A stretch of DNA of 64,000 nucleotides from Trichinella spiralis (taxonomy: Eukaryota > Nematoda > Enoplea > Trichinellida > Trichinellidae), in the NCBI GenBank assembly GCA_000181795.3, contig CM012955.1, forward strand, positions 4,706,609 through 4,770,608, given 5' to 3'. Positions 35,528-48,546 of the stretch are shown here, piece by piece. Numbering within the stretch: position 1 is the first letter of the stretch; each line of letters opens with the position of its first letter. The position numbers and the translations under genes were made by a program. Below the pieces are notes generated by a model. That model saw only the letters and a list, made by a program, of their open reading frames with translations, was not told the DNA's origin and made no database searches.

Positions 35528-38500
35528 ATGCAACAGCAACCATTGCGACGCAACTGTGACGACGACGACAACGACGACGACGAAGACGACCGTTTGACAA
35601 TCAGAGTGCAATATCTGAACGACAAGGATCCGTTTGCCACGGCGGCGTCTTGCTTGGAACCAGCCCTTGGTCGCAGTTTTCGCTTCAGCTTGCAGACGAC
35701 TCTGTTGGAACAACTGCCGTCTGTGCTTCGTCTCCTGAACGCACCGCACAAGGTAACCGAACTTGTTCAGCATCAGAGGGAGTGAGAGAGAAAGAGAGAG
35801 AGAGCATCTCCGCTTAGACATGTGTGTGTGTGTGTGTCCAGGTTGGCTGTGTTGTATGAGTAAGACAAAAAAAATGCCTGCCCCATTGCCACTGGAGGTG
35901 GAACGGAACAGTTGTGAGCTACTACTACTACTACTAGTGGCAAACATGCTGCTGCTGCTCTGTTTGCTCTCTTCATTGGGACGCTTGCATTGTTAGGCGA
36001 AGTGTGTGTGCTTCTTGAACAAACAGGAAGCGACGAATATCGTTCCTTTAGCAGGCATTTTTTCCAAAAAAAATCTGCAAAATTTACGCTGCACCACACA
36101 AAAAGAGAGCTGACGGTAAGGGGCGGGCAGGGCACACAGGGGTGAGAGGGAGGGGGATTGTGATGATGATGATGATGATGACAAGTGTTATTCCTGGTTC
36201 TGTTGGATATTTCTGTTGGTTCGTTGAGAAAATTAATTGTTTGCAACGTAGAATAATTATTCTTTCGCGGTAGAATTGTGTGTGTGTGTGTGTGTGTCGG
36301 TGATATTCAGGTGTTTTTTTCGTGATAATGCGTGTTGGTGGGGTGCCAAGCTATTTTTCGACCTCTCCACGCGTGGGATTGGGTCAAATTGTTTATGCCA
36401 GTTTCTGACTTTCATCGTCAATCTCTTTTTAAATGGTCGGCCCGGTTTTAGGCTCGCTTGAATTGCTTTGAAATTGTGTCAAAGATGGCTTTCAAATGTG
36501 TCAAATTTTTGAATTTTTTCTCGTTATCTAATGTGAAAATTTTGTTACAAAAATTCCAAGAAAAAAAACAGAAAAAGTTTCAAGGTTGGTCGGTCGAATG
36601 GGCGTTGGCTAGAGAGTTCTGCAGTTTGTAGTAGCTGAGAGGTTGACACGGATCGAGAAAGGGCAGCAACAGCAGCACTGTTCAATTTCTGAGGACGTGC
36701 GGAAAGCAAGGCTTGTGTCAGTTGCTTTGTCAGTATAAGTGAATTAATCATCTCTGGAAAATAATAATCAGTCGTCAGTGGAAACGATGGATTTGAGAAT
36801 TTTTCTTTCTCTTTTCCAGCTGGCTTAAATTGATTGAATTTATTCTAGATTTTAATCAAACCGATAGTGCAATGCGGCGCTTGAAAGCAGCGGAATTGCG
36901 AGCAAAGGGGAGGGGAGGAATTTTTCGTCGTTCAGCATCAGCGTTGTTTCTGCTTTGTCAGCTTTGATGTTGATTGGATTATATTAGCAATATGTTAAAG
37001 ATGATCTCACTTTTACAAATTTCTCAGTCTCTAAATCTACATCTGGCTTTAACGCCTTGTGTTAATTTTGAACCTGATTTTTGGTAAAAATTTGATCACA
37101 CACATACTTATACGCGTGGTACGACGACCGATTGAGCACTTTGATTGATGACATTATCAAGTGGATGTGAAATTTTTACAATTTTCAAAAATCTTTCTTA
37201 ACCAGACAGCGTTGTTATTATGCAAATGCGTTGCATCTTTGAAAGTAACAGCAAACAAGGAAAACATTATTACATTAACATTAACATGAGGTATTTTTTG
37301 AAACGATTCTACATCATCTGGAAGTTTCTTGAAATTGTTGATTACATGTGGATATTTTTCTCGACTTTTTTCTGTTCATGAATTGGTGTTTGCCTCTTCT
37401 TTCACACTTGGCCATAATAATGTATCGATATTGTAATTGCCATAATTATTATAAGACAAGTTTAATCAAAGGAAAATGGAGAACGATGAAAAATGAAGTT
37501 TTGTTTATTTATGACATACAATTTAAAAAAAAAGAAAAGGAAAGACAACAAGCATGTGGTGGAGGATGATTGCGAGCAAGCTGTTGGAGATTTTTTTTGC
37601 AATGGAAATAGAGGAAAAAGCTCGTTTGGTTTCCAAGTGAAATTTACCGGAAACTTATCGGCTCTTTGTGACGTCGAAAAGGCCAGTTTGTGCAGAACAA
37701 ATTTATTTATATTGCCAGCTTTAATTCTTGTCTGCATCTGCTTCTACTGAGTTCAGTTGAAGCAGCCAGCCGGCTAGCTAGCTAAGCTAGCTTGTTCAGT
37801 TAATTATTCATTTGCTACAATTAGCGGAAGTTGATAGGAAGGCGGCAAGGGTGTTGAAAAACAATTTATCTACCCTCACGGCGCATATAAGCCACCAGCC
37901 ACATTTCTCCTGCATGTACAAGCAGAAATTTGCTCGAAGCGTCTTTTATGTTGTTCGTGTTGTTCAATGGTGGGTGGGTGAAATGATGAATGAAGGTTTT
38001 GTCTTCTTTTTTTTTCAACCGATCAATAATACAACACACACCTCGTAGTGACAAGATGCTATATTTAATGTAGCAGTGATTAAAAATAACTTGGATTTAG
38101 AATTAGTTCTAGAATTGGGAAAAAAACAATAGATAACTGTGGTCTCAGAGTGGGCAGGGATCTTCTTCCCCATAGTGCATGAACAAATTTAAATTGAAAA
38201 CATCTCGAGTTGGCAAAAAGAAATGCACACACAGACCAGGCTGCTTTTTTCCCAATTCTTTTTTTGAGGATTTTTCTCGTTTGCACCAAACCAGACGACG
38301 GTCAACGTTGTCATTGCCACTTGCAACCGGCATTTGACAATAACCATTTAAAAAGCGATTTTCCCTTTTTGATGATCACCACCAAAAAAATCCGTGACCT
38401 TAATTTGGTTTCAATTTGAAAAAATTTTCCATTTCATTCCACCATCGCATTTTTTACCATCATCTGATGATATAAACCTTTTTATGTTGTATTTACAAAA

Positions 38501-41500
38501 GAAGAAGAAAGTTTTCTTATTATTTATTTTTTTAAATAGCACTTGTTTGAATGCATAGTGGTTGAAAAAATGCTGAATTATTTCGTATATACATATATAT
38601 GCATATATGCATGTGTAGTGAAGGTGGAACATATTTGCTTGGCCTTTGGCAACTTTTTTACCCATTTCACAGAATTCCCAATTTCGAATCGTTTTCATTT
38701 ATCGAACAGCAACGGCGACCTGTTTAATAAACAATCTGTAATAATTCTTTTTTTATATATAAATTTTATTCAGATTAAAGACGTTAGGCTGTTGGGAAAA
38801 AAAATTTGGTTTTTTATCTGTTTCAGTAATCTATGAAAAGCAGTATGTATCCATTTGATAAGAATGTTGTTCATCAGTTGGAAAATGAAAAATTGCTTTT
38901 GCATTTGAATATTAGTGAAAATATTGTTCCTCTGTAAAATAATGCTTATTTCTCACGTCAGTTGCATATTTCCACTTTTAGTACTAATACAGATAATGAT
39001 AATAAATGATGATTTGATGTTTTGTCTGCTTAATCATTTGTCGAGATTTCTGATGAATGAAGCTTCTATTTAGTAGTAGTAATGGCACCGTTGTTGTATT
39101 TGTATTTTCTGCTAAATGGAATGAATTAATGTGTGCTTTCAGACTGGGAACAATGGGCTGTTTGTTTGTTGTTCATTGGTTCAATTTTCTTTTTTCAACA
39201 ACAGCAGGGGTTTTTTTCACTTATGAAGAATTGAAAAATTCGACCCTCACCTTTGTTTCATTTGTTCCAATTTTATTTTATTTGTTCATTGAAGTTGGGG
39301 ATTTTTTTTCTCTTCTTGTTCTCTTTCACACTGTTGTCGCACAGCTGACCTTCCTTCATTCATGCTTTTACTGTTTTTTTTATTTCATTTTAATTTTTCA
39401 GGTTGAAGATGCCGCGATGCAGATCGTTTCCTGTCAAAACGCTACGCCAGTTGATTATGGGAATTACTTGGACTTGGACATGTCGTTGGTGGAACAGCCG
39501 GACGAGTTGGCTGTTCTGAAAGAGAGGTGAGTGTTCAAATTGCAAAAATCAGAAAAAAACGGAAAGCATTTACCTTATTATTATCAGCATATCACTGAAT
39601 GCAATTGAACAAGTAAATAAGTAAGTGATGCATACATATAAGTATACGTATACGTATGTATGTGTGCGTGTGATCATTGGTATGAAATGTAGTTCAAGCG
39701 GACTTGTCAAAATATACCGCGTGCCGATTCGCGATTTCGTGTCCTTTTCGTCACCGCGTCCAGTTGGTGGTCATCCGCATTGTGTTGACCTTAAAACTAT
39801 GCGCCTGTGCTGACGCGGTCAGGTCGACGACAGAAGGGTGGATCCGTTTGTGCTCACGTAACGGTTTGGGAACTCTCTCTCTCTCTCTTCTACTCTGTCT
39901 GCGCTCTTGCATAATCAGCTCGTCGATTATTATAATTTTCATTGTTCTCGTCCCGTTGTCCACATCTCGGCATGTCGGCGGTTTGAACATCTCAATCGCA
40001 AGGAGAAGCTTGCCTCGATGCTTGTTCAAAGCGGCGCTCAGCATAAAGCCTCTCCTTCGAAAGACTCCTCCTCCACCTCCTCCTCCTCCTCCTATTGTCA
40101 ACTGTTCACACCGAAGATTTGGTCAGCCGCTTCAGCCTGGTCCGATTCGGCTAACAATGGCGTTTGCAGGGCTGGCCTGCGCAGGCGCAGCAGCTTCACT
40201 GTCGCCGACGCCGCTTTGATTAATCCCAGTGCTGCTGGCTTATCCGGCTATTCAACCGCCCGCGAGCAAGCCACCACCTCCTCCTTATTGAACAGCTTTA
40301 TTCAACAACAGTAAGCTTTGCAGAACAACTCTCCCCCCGCCCCTTCTGAGGTCTCTGAGGTCATTGCCAGTTCTCTCATCAATGAATCAAACACAATATC
40401 TATAAGGTTGTGGAGTTCTTCGGGCAAGCACCACTTGTTTTCATTGATTGTGACTGACCGGTTGATTCACTTTCTCTTCTTCCCCTTCTTTTGAACAAAA
40501 ACCCTCGCTCGCCTGCTCGCTTGCTTGCTTGTTTGCTTACATCTCGGCACGTACGACTTCCGTATTTTGTTTACCACCACCCTCTCTGCACAGGATAGTC
40601 GAATACTGTTTTTTCTGATCTTTTTCTCATTTCAAAATTATTTCTCTTCATGTCTTACACTGCTGCTTTATTTTTGCAAACTTGCAACGATCTCTTGTCA
40701 TTTTCGACCATTTTCCAGTAAGACACTTTTAAATTTTATCTTTCTCACCTTTTTTTCACTTGCTTTTCACCATGCAAAAATTTCAATGATACTTTTACAA
40801 TTGCAATTTCTTCTCTTGGTTTTTTGCTTCTTTTCAATAGATTCTCTGATGAAGTGAGCAAAATTAATTTATTCAGTATGCTGCACAGTCGTCTTCTTTT
40901 CTGTCAACTTTCCTTTGGTGGTTTAGTTTGGAATTACAAATTTTTGGATTTTTACAATCTTTGAGTTTTCATCACACTTGTACAGAAAGCAAGAAAAAAA
41001 GATCATTCAAAAGCGGTTCGAATGTTGGCTTTTTCTTTGCAATGAAATGTTGAAATTTGCATGAGAGTTGTCCAACTTTAGCAACCCGAAGAAAACTGTG
41101 GTAATGAACATTGACTATTCACTTTGTATTGGTGGAATTTTCAGTCGAATCGGGGGGATATTGTTGTAATTATCCAATTTCAAAAGCATTACATTGAATT
41201 TTGTTTTTGAATATTTTAATGTGTTGTTGGACAAAAGAAAATATCGGCTAAATTTCCACGTCTACACACGCGCGGTAATGTGTAGCTTGAACTTCTTGCT
41301 CCGCTTTCAGCAGGTGGAAGAGCGGTTTGTGTGACAGGCAAGCACGCGTGGAATTTGCTAAAATTACACTGCTTTTTAATTTAATTGTGTCAACTTTTTG
41401 AGATATCTGTTTCACAGTTTTGCAATTTCAAGAAAAAAACATAAATTTATGAAAATTAATCGAATCGAATTAGTTTTCTTTATTTACGATAATTATTTTT

Positions 41501-44500
41501 TTACCAAATTCATATACATTATTACACGCTTTTGTAATGATGATTTTTCTTTTCTATTCTGAAATTCGTTGAATGCTAAATAGTTTTTAGCAGCTTGGCA
41601 AAAACTGCTCAAGCAACAATCAAGTGTAAAAATGTAGTTGGTATTTTTTTTGCATTTTGAATGAACAAAAGTGTATCATTCATCATGTGTGACATGTGAA
41701 TGTTTGTTGTAAATTTTAAACGATACGTTAGAGAAATGTTAGGATGTTAAAGCTGACCTCTTTTCTTATTTTCCTTCAACATTTTTCACACACTGGCGTT
41801 GTTATTGCTTTACTATATATACATATATACATGTATATATGCATGTATGTATGTATGTATGTATGTATGTATATTTTATACGGTCGACTTTGGTCAAAAT
41901 TGGCATAATTTAAGTGGGATAGACGATGTTCTATTGCGCCTGCTCGTGCCAGGTTGCACTGTGCAATCACAATCGGTTGTAACTGGGAATCTGTGCTAGT
42001 TGCTGCTGCTGGACGCTGGCTAGCAGCTACTCTTGCGATTATTACTATTATTATTATTAACAAGCGCAATGTTGTCAGGTCATCGTTTATCATCATCTTT
42101 CTCGCAAATATGTCGTCTTGTGGACGGACGGCACGGACATGCTTGAAAATTGAAAAGAAATTTGCAAAGCAAAAAATATTTTCTCTCTTCTCTGAGCAAT
42201 TATACAATTATTAATTACCACCATACGTTTACGGTCGAGAGTTTATTCTTTTATTATTAGCAGCTAGTAGATCGAATTGTATAAAAATAACTTTATGCTA
42301 TCGTTATCGGTCAAGTCAAGTCAAGTAGTATGTCATTTTTAGATGAATTGCTTGTTCGCATTTGTTTACCTTATATTTATTATATGGTTGCACATGCACA
42401 TACACACACGCACACAGATGCATCCATGATCGAGTGTACTAGAAAATAATTATTGTTGTTGTGTTGTGTTGCGTTTTAAGCATTCAACCTGATAAATTCA
42501 ACTAGAAAAGCTTTCAAAGATTGTAGAAATTAAAATTTCTGTTCAATGTTTTTCATCATTGTTCATAGTTTTATTCATTAGTAGTACGGTACAGCAAAAC
42601 AAAAATGATGATGAGGAATAAATTGGAACGTCTTTAATGGGAAATGTAAATTACTTCTAATAAGTGATACTTGTGTTGTAATAGATGATGATTTATTCAT
42701 GTGTTAACAGTGTTCTTTATTTTAGAAACGGTAATAATATTGTCGTAAGGACGCAGCTTTCTTGCAGAGTTCACACAATAATTGGTATGAAATGAAATAT
42801 TTTAAATATTACATGAAAAAAATTTAAATTTTCTTCAATTATTTAAGAAAAACTGTTGAACTCAACCGGTCGTGATTTGCGTCGAATTTTATTTTCTTTG
42901 AAGCAAATATTTCAGGTAAAAAATAATTATTAATATTTTATTATATATATATATATATACAATTTTCAGGACGACAAAGATTTAGTTCATGAATTTGTTC
43001 AAAATGATGGCCTAGCGTGCTTGATAAAAGTGGGCGCAGCGGCGGATCAAAATTACCAAAACTACATTCTCAGGGGTCAGTGTGTAAATTGATTTTCAAT
43101 AAGGCTGCTGCAATGTGCAAATTGATAAACTTTTACTATTTCAGCTCTAGGCCAGGTGATGCTTTACGTCGATGGAATGAATGGTGTCATTGCTCACAAC
43201 GAGACTATTCAATGGCTTTACTCTCTTCTCGGTTCTCAAGTATGTTGTTCGTATCATTGCATGTCAAATTCTTTCATTTCTTAAATTCCACAAATAAATA
43301 TAAATATAAATATATGTATTTCTTTTTACCAACTGGAAATTAAGTTATTTAATAGTAATAATTTGTGAATTTTATTTTATATCATCTGATAATACTGAAA
43401 GCTTTGGCGCTCAAATTAGCACTCGACACATTTGTACTCAGTAATAAATAGATAAATAAATATATGACAAAGATAAGAATGTAAAGCATGCAATTTTTTT
43501 GCACGTTTTAGTCAAGGTCGCGTGATTCATTCTGTTAAAGGAAAAGCTTGCTTGTTTGCAAAAGCAGTATTGATTGCGCGACTGCCGGAAAACGCAGCAT
43601 TTAGTAATGAAAATAAGTTTCTCACTTTTCATTTGAACAATATGCAAAAACGACCTGCAGCTCAACTGTTCTGTTCTGAAGTGCCTTTTCGTGCTTGGCA
43701 TAGAATAAGATAGAAATGCTATTCAGCGTGAGATCAAAGTTTGCCATATGCAAAATGCTGTTTTGATTTTTATCAATATTGAAATTACTTTCGCATAGAT
43801 ATTTTCTTTTGCTTATTCACACCGTCTGTCTTTGATTTTATAGTTTCGTCTGGTGGTGAAAACGGCGCTTAAATTATTGTTGGTGTTTGTCAAATACACA
43901 GAATCAAATTCTTTGCTTCTTCTTGCAGCTGTTTACATTGTTGACAGAGAGCGAGGTTATTATTATTATTATTATTATTATATGCTGTTTGTACTCTGTT
44001 CTTTTTGCATGCAAATTTAGTGGTTGGTGAAATTCTCATTTTCATTTTTCTAGGTGTACCTCCTTGGAGTCATGTAATGGGCATTTTGAATGACAAAGAC
44101 TGTGGGGACACGGAACTTCTCGTGTACGCAATGACGCTGTTGAATAGAAGCTTAAACGGCGTCCCTGATCAAGATACTTATTACGACATTGTCGATGCTT
44201 TGGAAGAGCAAGGCATGGAAGCTACGGTGCGGCATTTGCAATCTTTGCGTAGTCGTGAATTATCTGAACAATGCCGAATGTACGAAGCGATGCTTGATAA
44301 AGAGGACAGCGAAGAGGTTGCCACTTCGAATGGCGGCATTACTACTAAGCGGTAGTGCTTTTGAATTATTTTCAATATATACATACAGTATATTCTGTTT
44401 TTTTCTTTTTAAGTGCTGGTACAAGAACTGGGCACAATTCCGGGGATCGACGTAGTAGTGGTGTGCGCGAAAAAGTGCAACCAGATCAAGAAGTGACTTG

Positions 44501-47174
44501 CCGAGTGAAAAAGCTTGCCTCAAATCTGGAAAACGCCGAGAGTGGTAACGTTAACTTTTGTGTGTGAAAATGAATGAGAATAACTTTTTATTTGCAGCTG
44601 AACCCAAAACCGCTGGTCTCTCAGAAAAGAAAAAATTGTCAATGGATTTGTTGTACAAGAATAACAGCAACAGCATCAACAACAACAACAACAACGTTCC
44701 GGAAGAAATACAGCCTACAAACGGTGAGAGATCAGAATCTCAGAAAGCCCCTCCAAGTCGACCTGTTTTGGCTCCTCCACCGGCTTTGCCAGATTTGAGT
44801 TCGTTGGACAGTGTTGTTGAACAGCCGAAACAGCGCATCGGAGCGGTGCATTCTTTGGCTGTTAAATATCAGCAACAGCAGAAGCCAGATGTGGAACCTT
44901 CGCCGGCGGGCTCCAACTCCAAAGGGGAACCGAGTGCTGCGAATGACGACGAATCCGCTGCCCAACCGGGCGGTGGTGGTGGTGATACGTTTGCCAATGC
45001 GTTGAGCAGGGCCAGGAAAGGGATGGAGAAAAAGTTGGCTGCCCGTGAAGCGATCGATACGAGAAAAGAGAGTGAAATTCAATGGGAGAAAGCGTTGCAA
45101 AATTTGAATCGACCGTTGATTGTTAACGATTTGGATTTTACCGAACTGAACGACGCGGACGATCAAGATCCGCTCCGTTTGGTGCGGGCGCAGGAGATGT
45201 CAGCGGCTGGGGGCGGGGCCGATTCACTGTCCAGACCGCCGCCTCCTCCGCTGTTTGCTCAGACGTTGGGTTCAATTCCTGGCCCACCTCCACCGCCACC
45301 TCCGCAAGCCGCAAGTACCGGCGGTCCTCCGCCCCCTCCGCCGGTTGCGAAACAAGAGTCCGGGATGGGACATCGGTCTTCAACGGCCAGTCGTGCGGAT
45401 CGTGTTGATTCGAAAACGGTGAAACTGCACTGGAAGGAAGCCCAGTGCAAGCCGCTGCCGGGTGTACTCGACAAAGACGGTGGCATATTTTGGCAGAAAG
45501 TGAAGCCGGTCGCAATTGATACAGAAAAGTTGGGCAATCTGTTCGTGACCAAAACCAAAGAATTGGCGCCGAAGAAGAAGGACGACAAGAAGCTTGAAAT
45601 TCGTGTTCTGGATACGAAGCGCAGCAACGCGATCAACATCGGCCTGACCAAATTGCCGCCTCCTCGTGCGATCAAAACTGCCGTGTTGAAATTCGACTCG
45701 TCGATCATGAACAAAGAGTGCATTGAAAAAGTGCTCTCGACGATGATGCCCACTGCGGAAGAGCAAGAAGCGATCGCCGGTGCGCAGGCTGCCAATCCCG
45801 ACTTGCCGCTCGGCAGTGCCGAGCAATTTCTGCTTATGCTCTCTGAAATTCCCCAACTGCACGCCCGACTCCGACTCTGGCTTTTCATGCTCGACTATGC
45901 CAACGTGGAACGTGAAGTGGCCGAGCCGTTGATGGACTTGAAGCTGGCAATGGAAGAATTGGACAAGAGCCGTACGTTCAAGCAGGTGATGGCCACGCTG
46001 TTGGCCGTTGGCAATTTTCTCAACGGGGCCGAGGTGCGTGGTTTTCAAATCGACTACTTGGCCAAAGTGCCCGAAGTGAAGGATACGGTCCACAAGCATT
46101 CTCTTGTTTATCACTTGGCGTCGATTGTTCTCGAAAGCTTCCCCGACTCTACGGACCTGTACTCGGAGATGGGAGCGGTGGCCCGTTCGGCTAAAGTCGA
46201 CTTTGACGAGGTGAAAGCCAATTTGGAAAAACTGGAAAAAGATTGCAAATCATCCTGGGACTATTTACGAGTAGTCGCCAAACACGAATCGCACAGTCTG
46301 AAAGAGAAAATATCCGGCTTTTTGACCGACTGTGCCCAGCGTATACTTACTCTCAAGATTATACACAAGCGTGTTATCAATCGGTACATTTCAACCTATT
46401 GCCACTTGCATGTTGAATTATTTATACGTTCCATTCAGATTTCGCAAATTTCTCCTCTACATGGGTATGCCACAGCCGGCGATCAAAGATACGAAAATTA
46501 ACACAATTTGCAAAACGATCAGCGAATTCGCTTTGGAATATCGCACGTGCCGTGAAAAGATTTTGCAGCAGAAAAAACGACTCCAAGACAAACGTGAACG
46601 GAACAAGACACGAGGCAAGCTCATAACTGACGCCAAAAGCTGGACGCAACGCAACAACCCCACAAATTCTTCTTCAACTGCTGAAAATGCAAACGCTCAA
46701 AAAAATCACGAAGAATTGAGCAAAGTGCTCAAATCGACAGGCAACGCAGACGCCAGCTGGAATCTGTCCTATCCGGGCTCAAGAACACGCCAAAAGATCA
46801 CTCAACCTACTGCTGCTGGTATTGGATTGGATTTTTCAATATTCTTATTTATATAATTAATTTGTTATTATTATTATTATTATTTCTTCTTCTTTTTCAT
46901 TATTCACAATTTTCACAAATGATTTCACAGATCACAATTGAGATGACTGGATGGATGTTGATGTTGTTTTGTTTTTTCAGAAGTTAGATCGACTATGGGT
47001 GAAGCGGCTGAATCTCCTGATGATGAAATCTTGGACGGCTTGGTCAAAGCGGCTACAACGACTGGCGATCATCCGCGTGAATACAGACGACGGGCAAGGC
47101 AGTTCAACAGAAAGTCACTTAGACGTACGCGAACGCTTAAACTTGTTGACGATCAAATCAACGGAACGTACTGA
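35528..47174 (+). CDS. FHOD-class formin (actin nucleator/bundler)
   Basis: Formins of this class assemble and bundle actin filaments, notably in muscle sarcomeres and stress fibres. Exons 35528-35752, 39402-39526, 42726-42784, 42848-42915, 42970-43075, 43145-43239, 43844-43955, 44054-44351, 44414-44544, 44598-46383, 46439-46818 and 46981-47174 join in phase to 1192 aa. Residues 1-75 ([21 protein letters not shown]) are the FHOD GTPase-binding-like domain. [39 protein letters not shown] and [20 protein letters not shown] belong to the FHOD armadillo (FH3) region. The FH1 proline runs lie at about 615-657 and the FH2 domain at about 675-1090. The C-terminal DAD ([10 protein letters not shown], then NRKSLRRTR, with basic autoinhibitory and kinase-site residues) ends the protein. 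The poly-Asp stretch near the N-terminus is unusual. The start ATG was chosen from the family alignment. An extra in-frame exon at 40170 is listed separately. Other introns, up to 3.6 kb, hold microsatellites only. Confidence 0.92.
36120..36157 (+). other. G-rich tract in formin intron 1, possible G-quadruplex
   Basis: GGGGCGGGCAGGGCACACAG followed by GGGGTGAGAGGGAGGGGG has at least six runs of three or more G on the sense strand, about 370 bases into the first intron. It meets the usual G-quadruplex pattern and sits beside GT- and GAT-repeat tracts. It could affect transcription or splicing of the long intron. Confidence 0.4.
40170..40310 (+). CDS. Probable cassette exon of the formin gene
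   Basis: It lies within the 3.2 kb intron between formin exons 2 and 3, with an acceptor (GTTTGCAG) and a consensus donor (GTAAGC). Its length is 141 bases, a multiple of three. It enters and leaves in phase 2, exactly as required by exon 2 (ends phase 2) and exon 3 (starts phase 2), so it can be included or skipped without a frameshift. It encodes 47 residues: [20 protein letters not shown] and then a Ser/Thr/Ala-rich segment ending NSFIQQ. RRRSS is a basophilic-kinase site. The insertion point falls just before the conserved VVRTQLS segment of the N-terminal domain. Alternatively, an upstream in-frame ATG at 40018 could make this the end of an alternative first exon. Confidence 0.5.
41842..41872 (+). 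repeat. (ATGT)n microsatellite
   Basis: Seven or so tandem ATGT units next to TA-rich sequence in a formin intron. Confidence 0.9.
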
Positions 47175-48546
47175 TTGATATTCTTCTATTGATCTGTGTT
47201 TCAACCAACCTTTACCTTACTCACTCATTCACTCACTCACTCACTCACTCACTCACTCACCTTGCTTAAGTACTGTACATAAGAACCATCTATCTACACA
47301 GTACTGTATTTGTATAGAATATATGCGCCCATATATAGCTATATAGATATTTCTTTATGCGTATGAGCAGCGTTGAAATGGAATACAAGTATAATTGTTT
47401 ATGTAAACTTTGTTTTTTTCATTGCTTATTATTATTATTATTTTGCTAGTTGCATTTCAAATAGCCTTTTCAATGGCTGAAAATTTTGTTCTCTTGCTGT
47501 TTTGCTTCTTGCTTGCTTATTAACTGACGTTTTTTTGTTTTTTGATAAATAAGCCGGAGAAGCTTTGAAAAAGTGTTGCTTGCCTAAATTCAAGGCATTA
47601 TTGTTCAAGTAAAAAATGAAAAAAAAAACAAAGAAATTGTTCTGCTTTTTCATTTTGATATTTGTCGACAAATTTTGAAGCCGAATTCTTTCTCTTCGTC
47701 TCTCTGTGCAGACGTTAGTTACTACTACACCTGTCTTTCAAACGCGTTAAACTGTTTTTAACTTTCATTTAAAAATTTTTTCACAATTGATTATTTAATT
47801 TAATTTAATTTAATTATTAAAATTATTCAAAATAACACTTATTAAATAACAGTTTACTTGTTCATTCATTCATATTGAATAAGAAGAAAGATTTTTTTTA
47901 ATATATTTTTTCTTTCTTACTTCAAAACAAGCTTACTGTATAAATTTATTTTTCTGTTGCATGATGATTGACATAAAAGGCAGCTTTCACTTGCACTGCT
48001 TTATAAAACAACTTTTCTAAGTACATTTTTAAAATGTATATTCAATTTTTTTCGAATACATATACATACATAATATGTACCTGATTTTCAGTTAACTGTA
48101 ATGGTTTCAGTAAATTTTATGTTTTTACATTTGTGGTGTAAAATTGTGCACGAAACGAGTAATTCAACCAAACAAGCAGTGCTATTTTTATTGAAAACAT
48201 TACTTGACGTAATCTTTTAAATTATAAATTGAATTACAACCTAGCGCATCAAGTGCTACAAAAGTGACAGAATTTTGTTTGTTTTTTTTTCAACTGACGT
48301 TGTCAACTTGGTGTTTGTAAGTTGTCAAGTGATTGTTCTTCCAGTTATTGTTATACAGGTGCTATTACGTTTGCAAAAATAACGCAAATGTTGATAACTT
48401 ATCAGTGAAGTCGGCCGGACGTTGCATTGCATTGTTTGCAACTTTAGTTAGCAAGACAGTATTGTTTTTGCAGGACCAGCTAGCTAGTTTACCGAACAGT
48501 GGAAAACAAAAATGTACAGAATCTCAGAGTGGTATTTTTTGTTTTA
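47175..48546. other. Intergenic between formin and PMS2
   Basis: No gene seen. It contains the formin 3' UTR, the (ACTC)n microsatellite at 47218-47260, and AT-rich spacer. Any 5' UTR of PMS2 would lie in the last 200 bases, where a TTTTTGCAG acceptor occurs at about 48465-48473. Confidence 0.45.
47218..47260 (+). repeat. (ACTC)n microsatellite
   Basis: About ten ACTC units with one interruption (ATTC), 44 bases after the formin stop codon, hence in its 3' UTR. Confidence 0.9.

Noticed and set aside
34892-35947. Several long frames on both strands around the formin promoter and first exon.
   Set aside because: Low-complexity products of CTA, GAC and GA repeats and of the antisense of exon 1.
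41000-41060. GGTTCGAAT at about 41026 looks like a tRNA B box.
   Set aside because: No A box at the right distance and no cloverleaf pairing. No tRNA gene was found anywhere in the window.
45380-46114. 244-codon minus-strand frame.
   Set aside because: Antisense of the formin FH2 exon, where G+C-rich codons suppress stops on the other strand.
47218-47260. Regular short repeats suggesting an array.
   Set aside because: Units are four bases with no spacers, so it is a microsatellite and not a CRISPR-type array.
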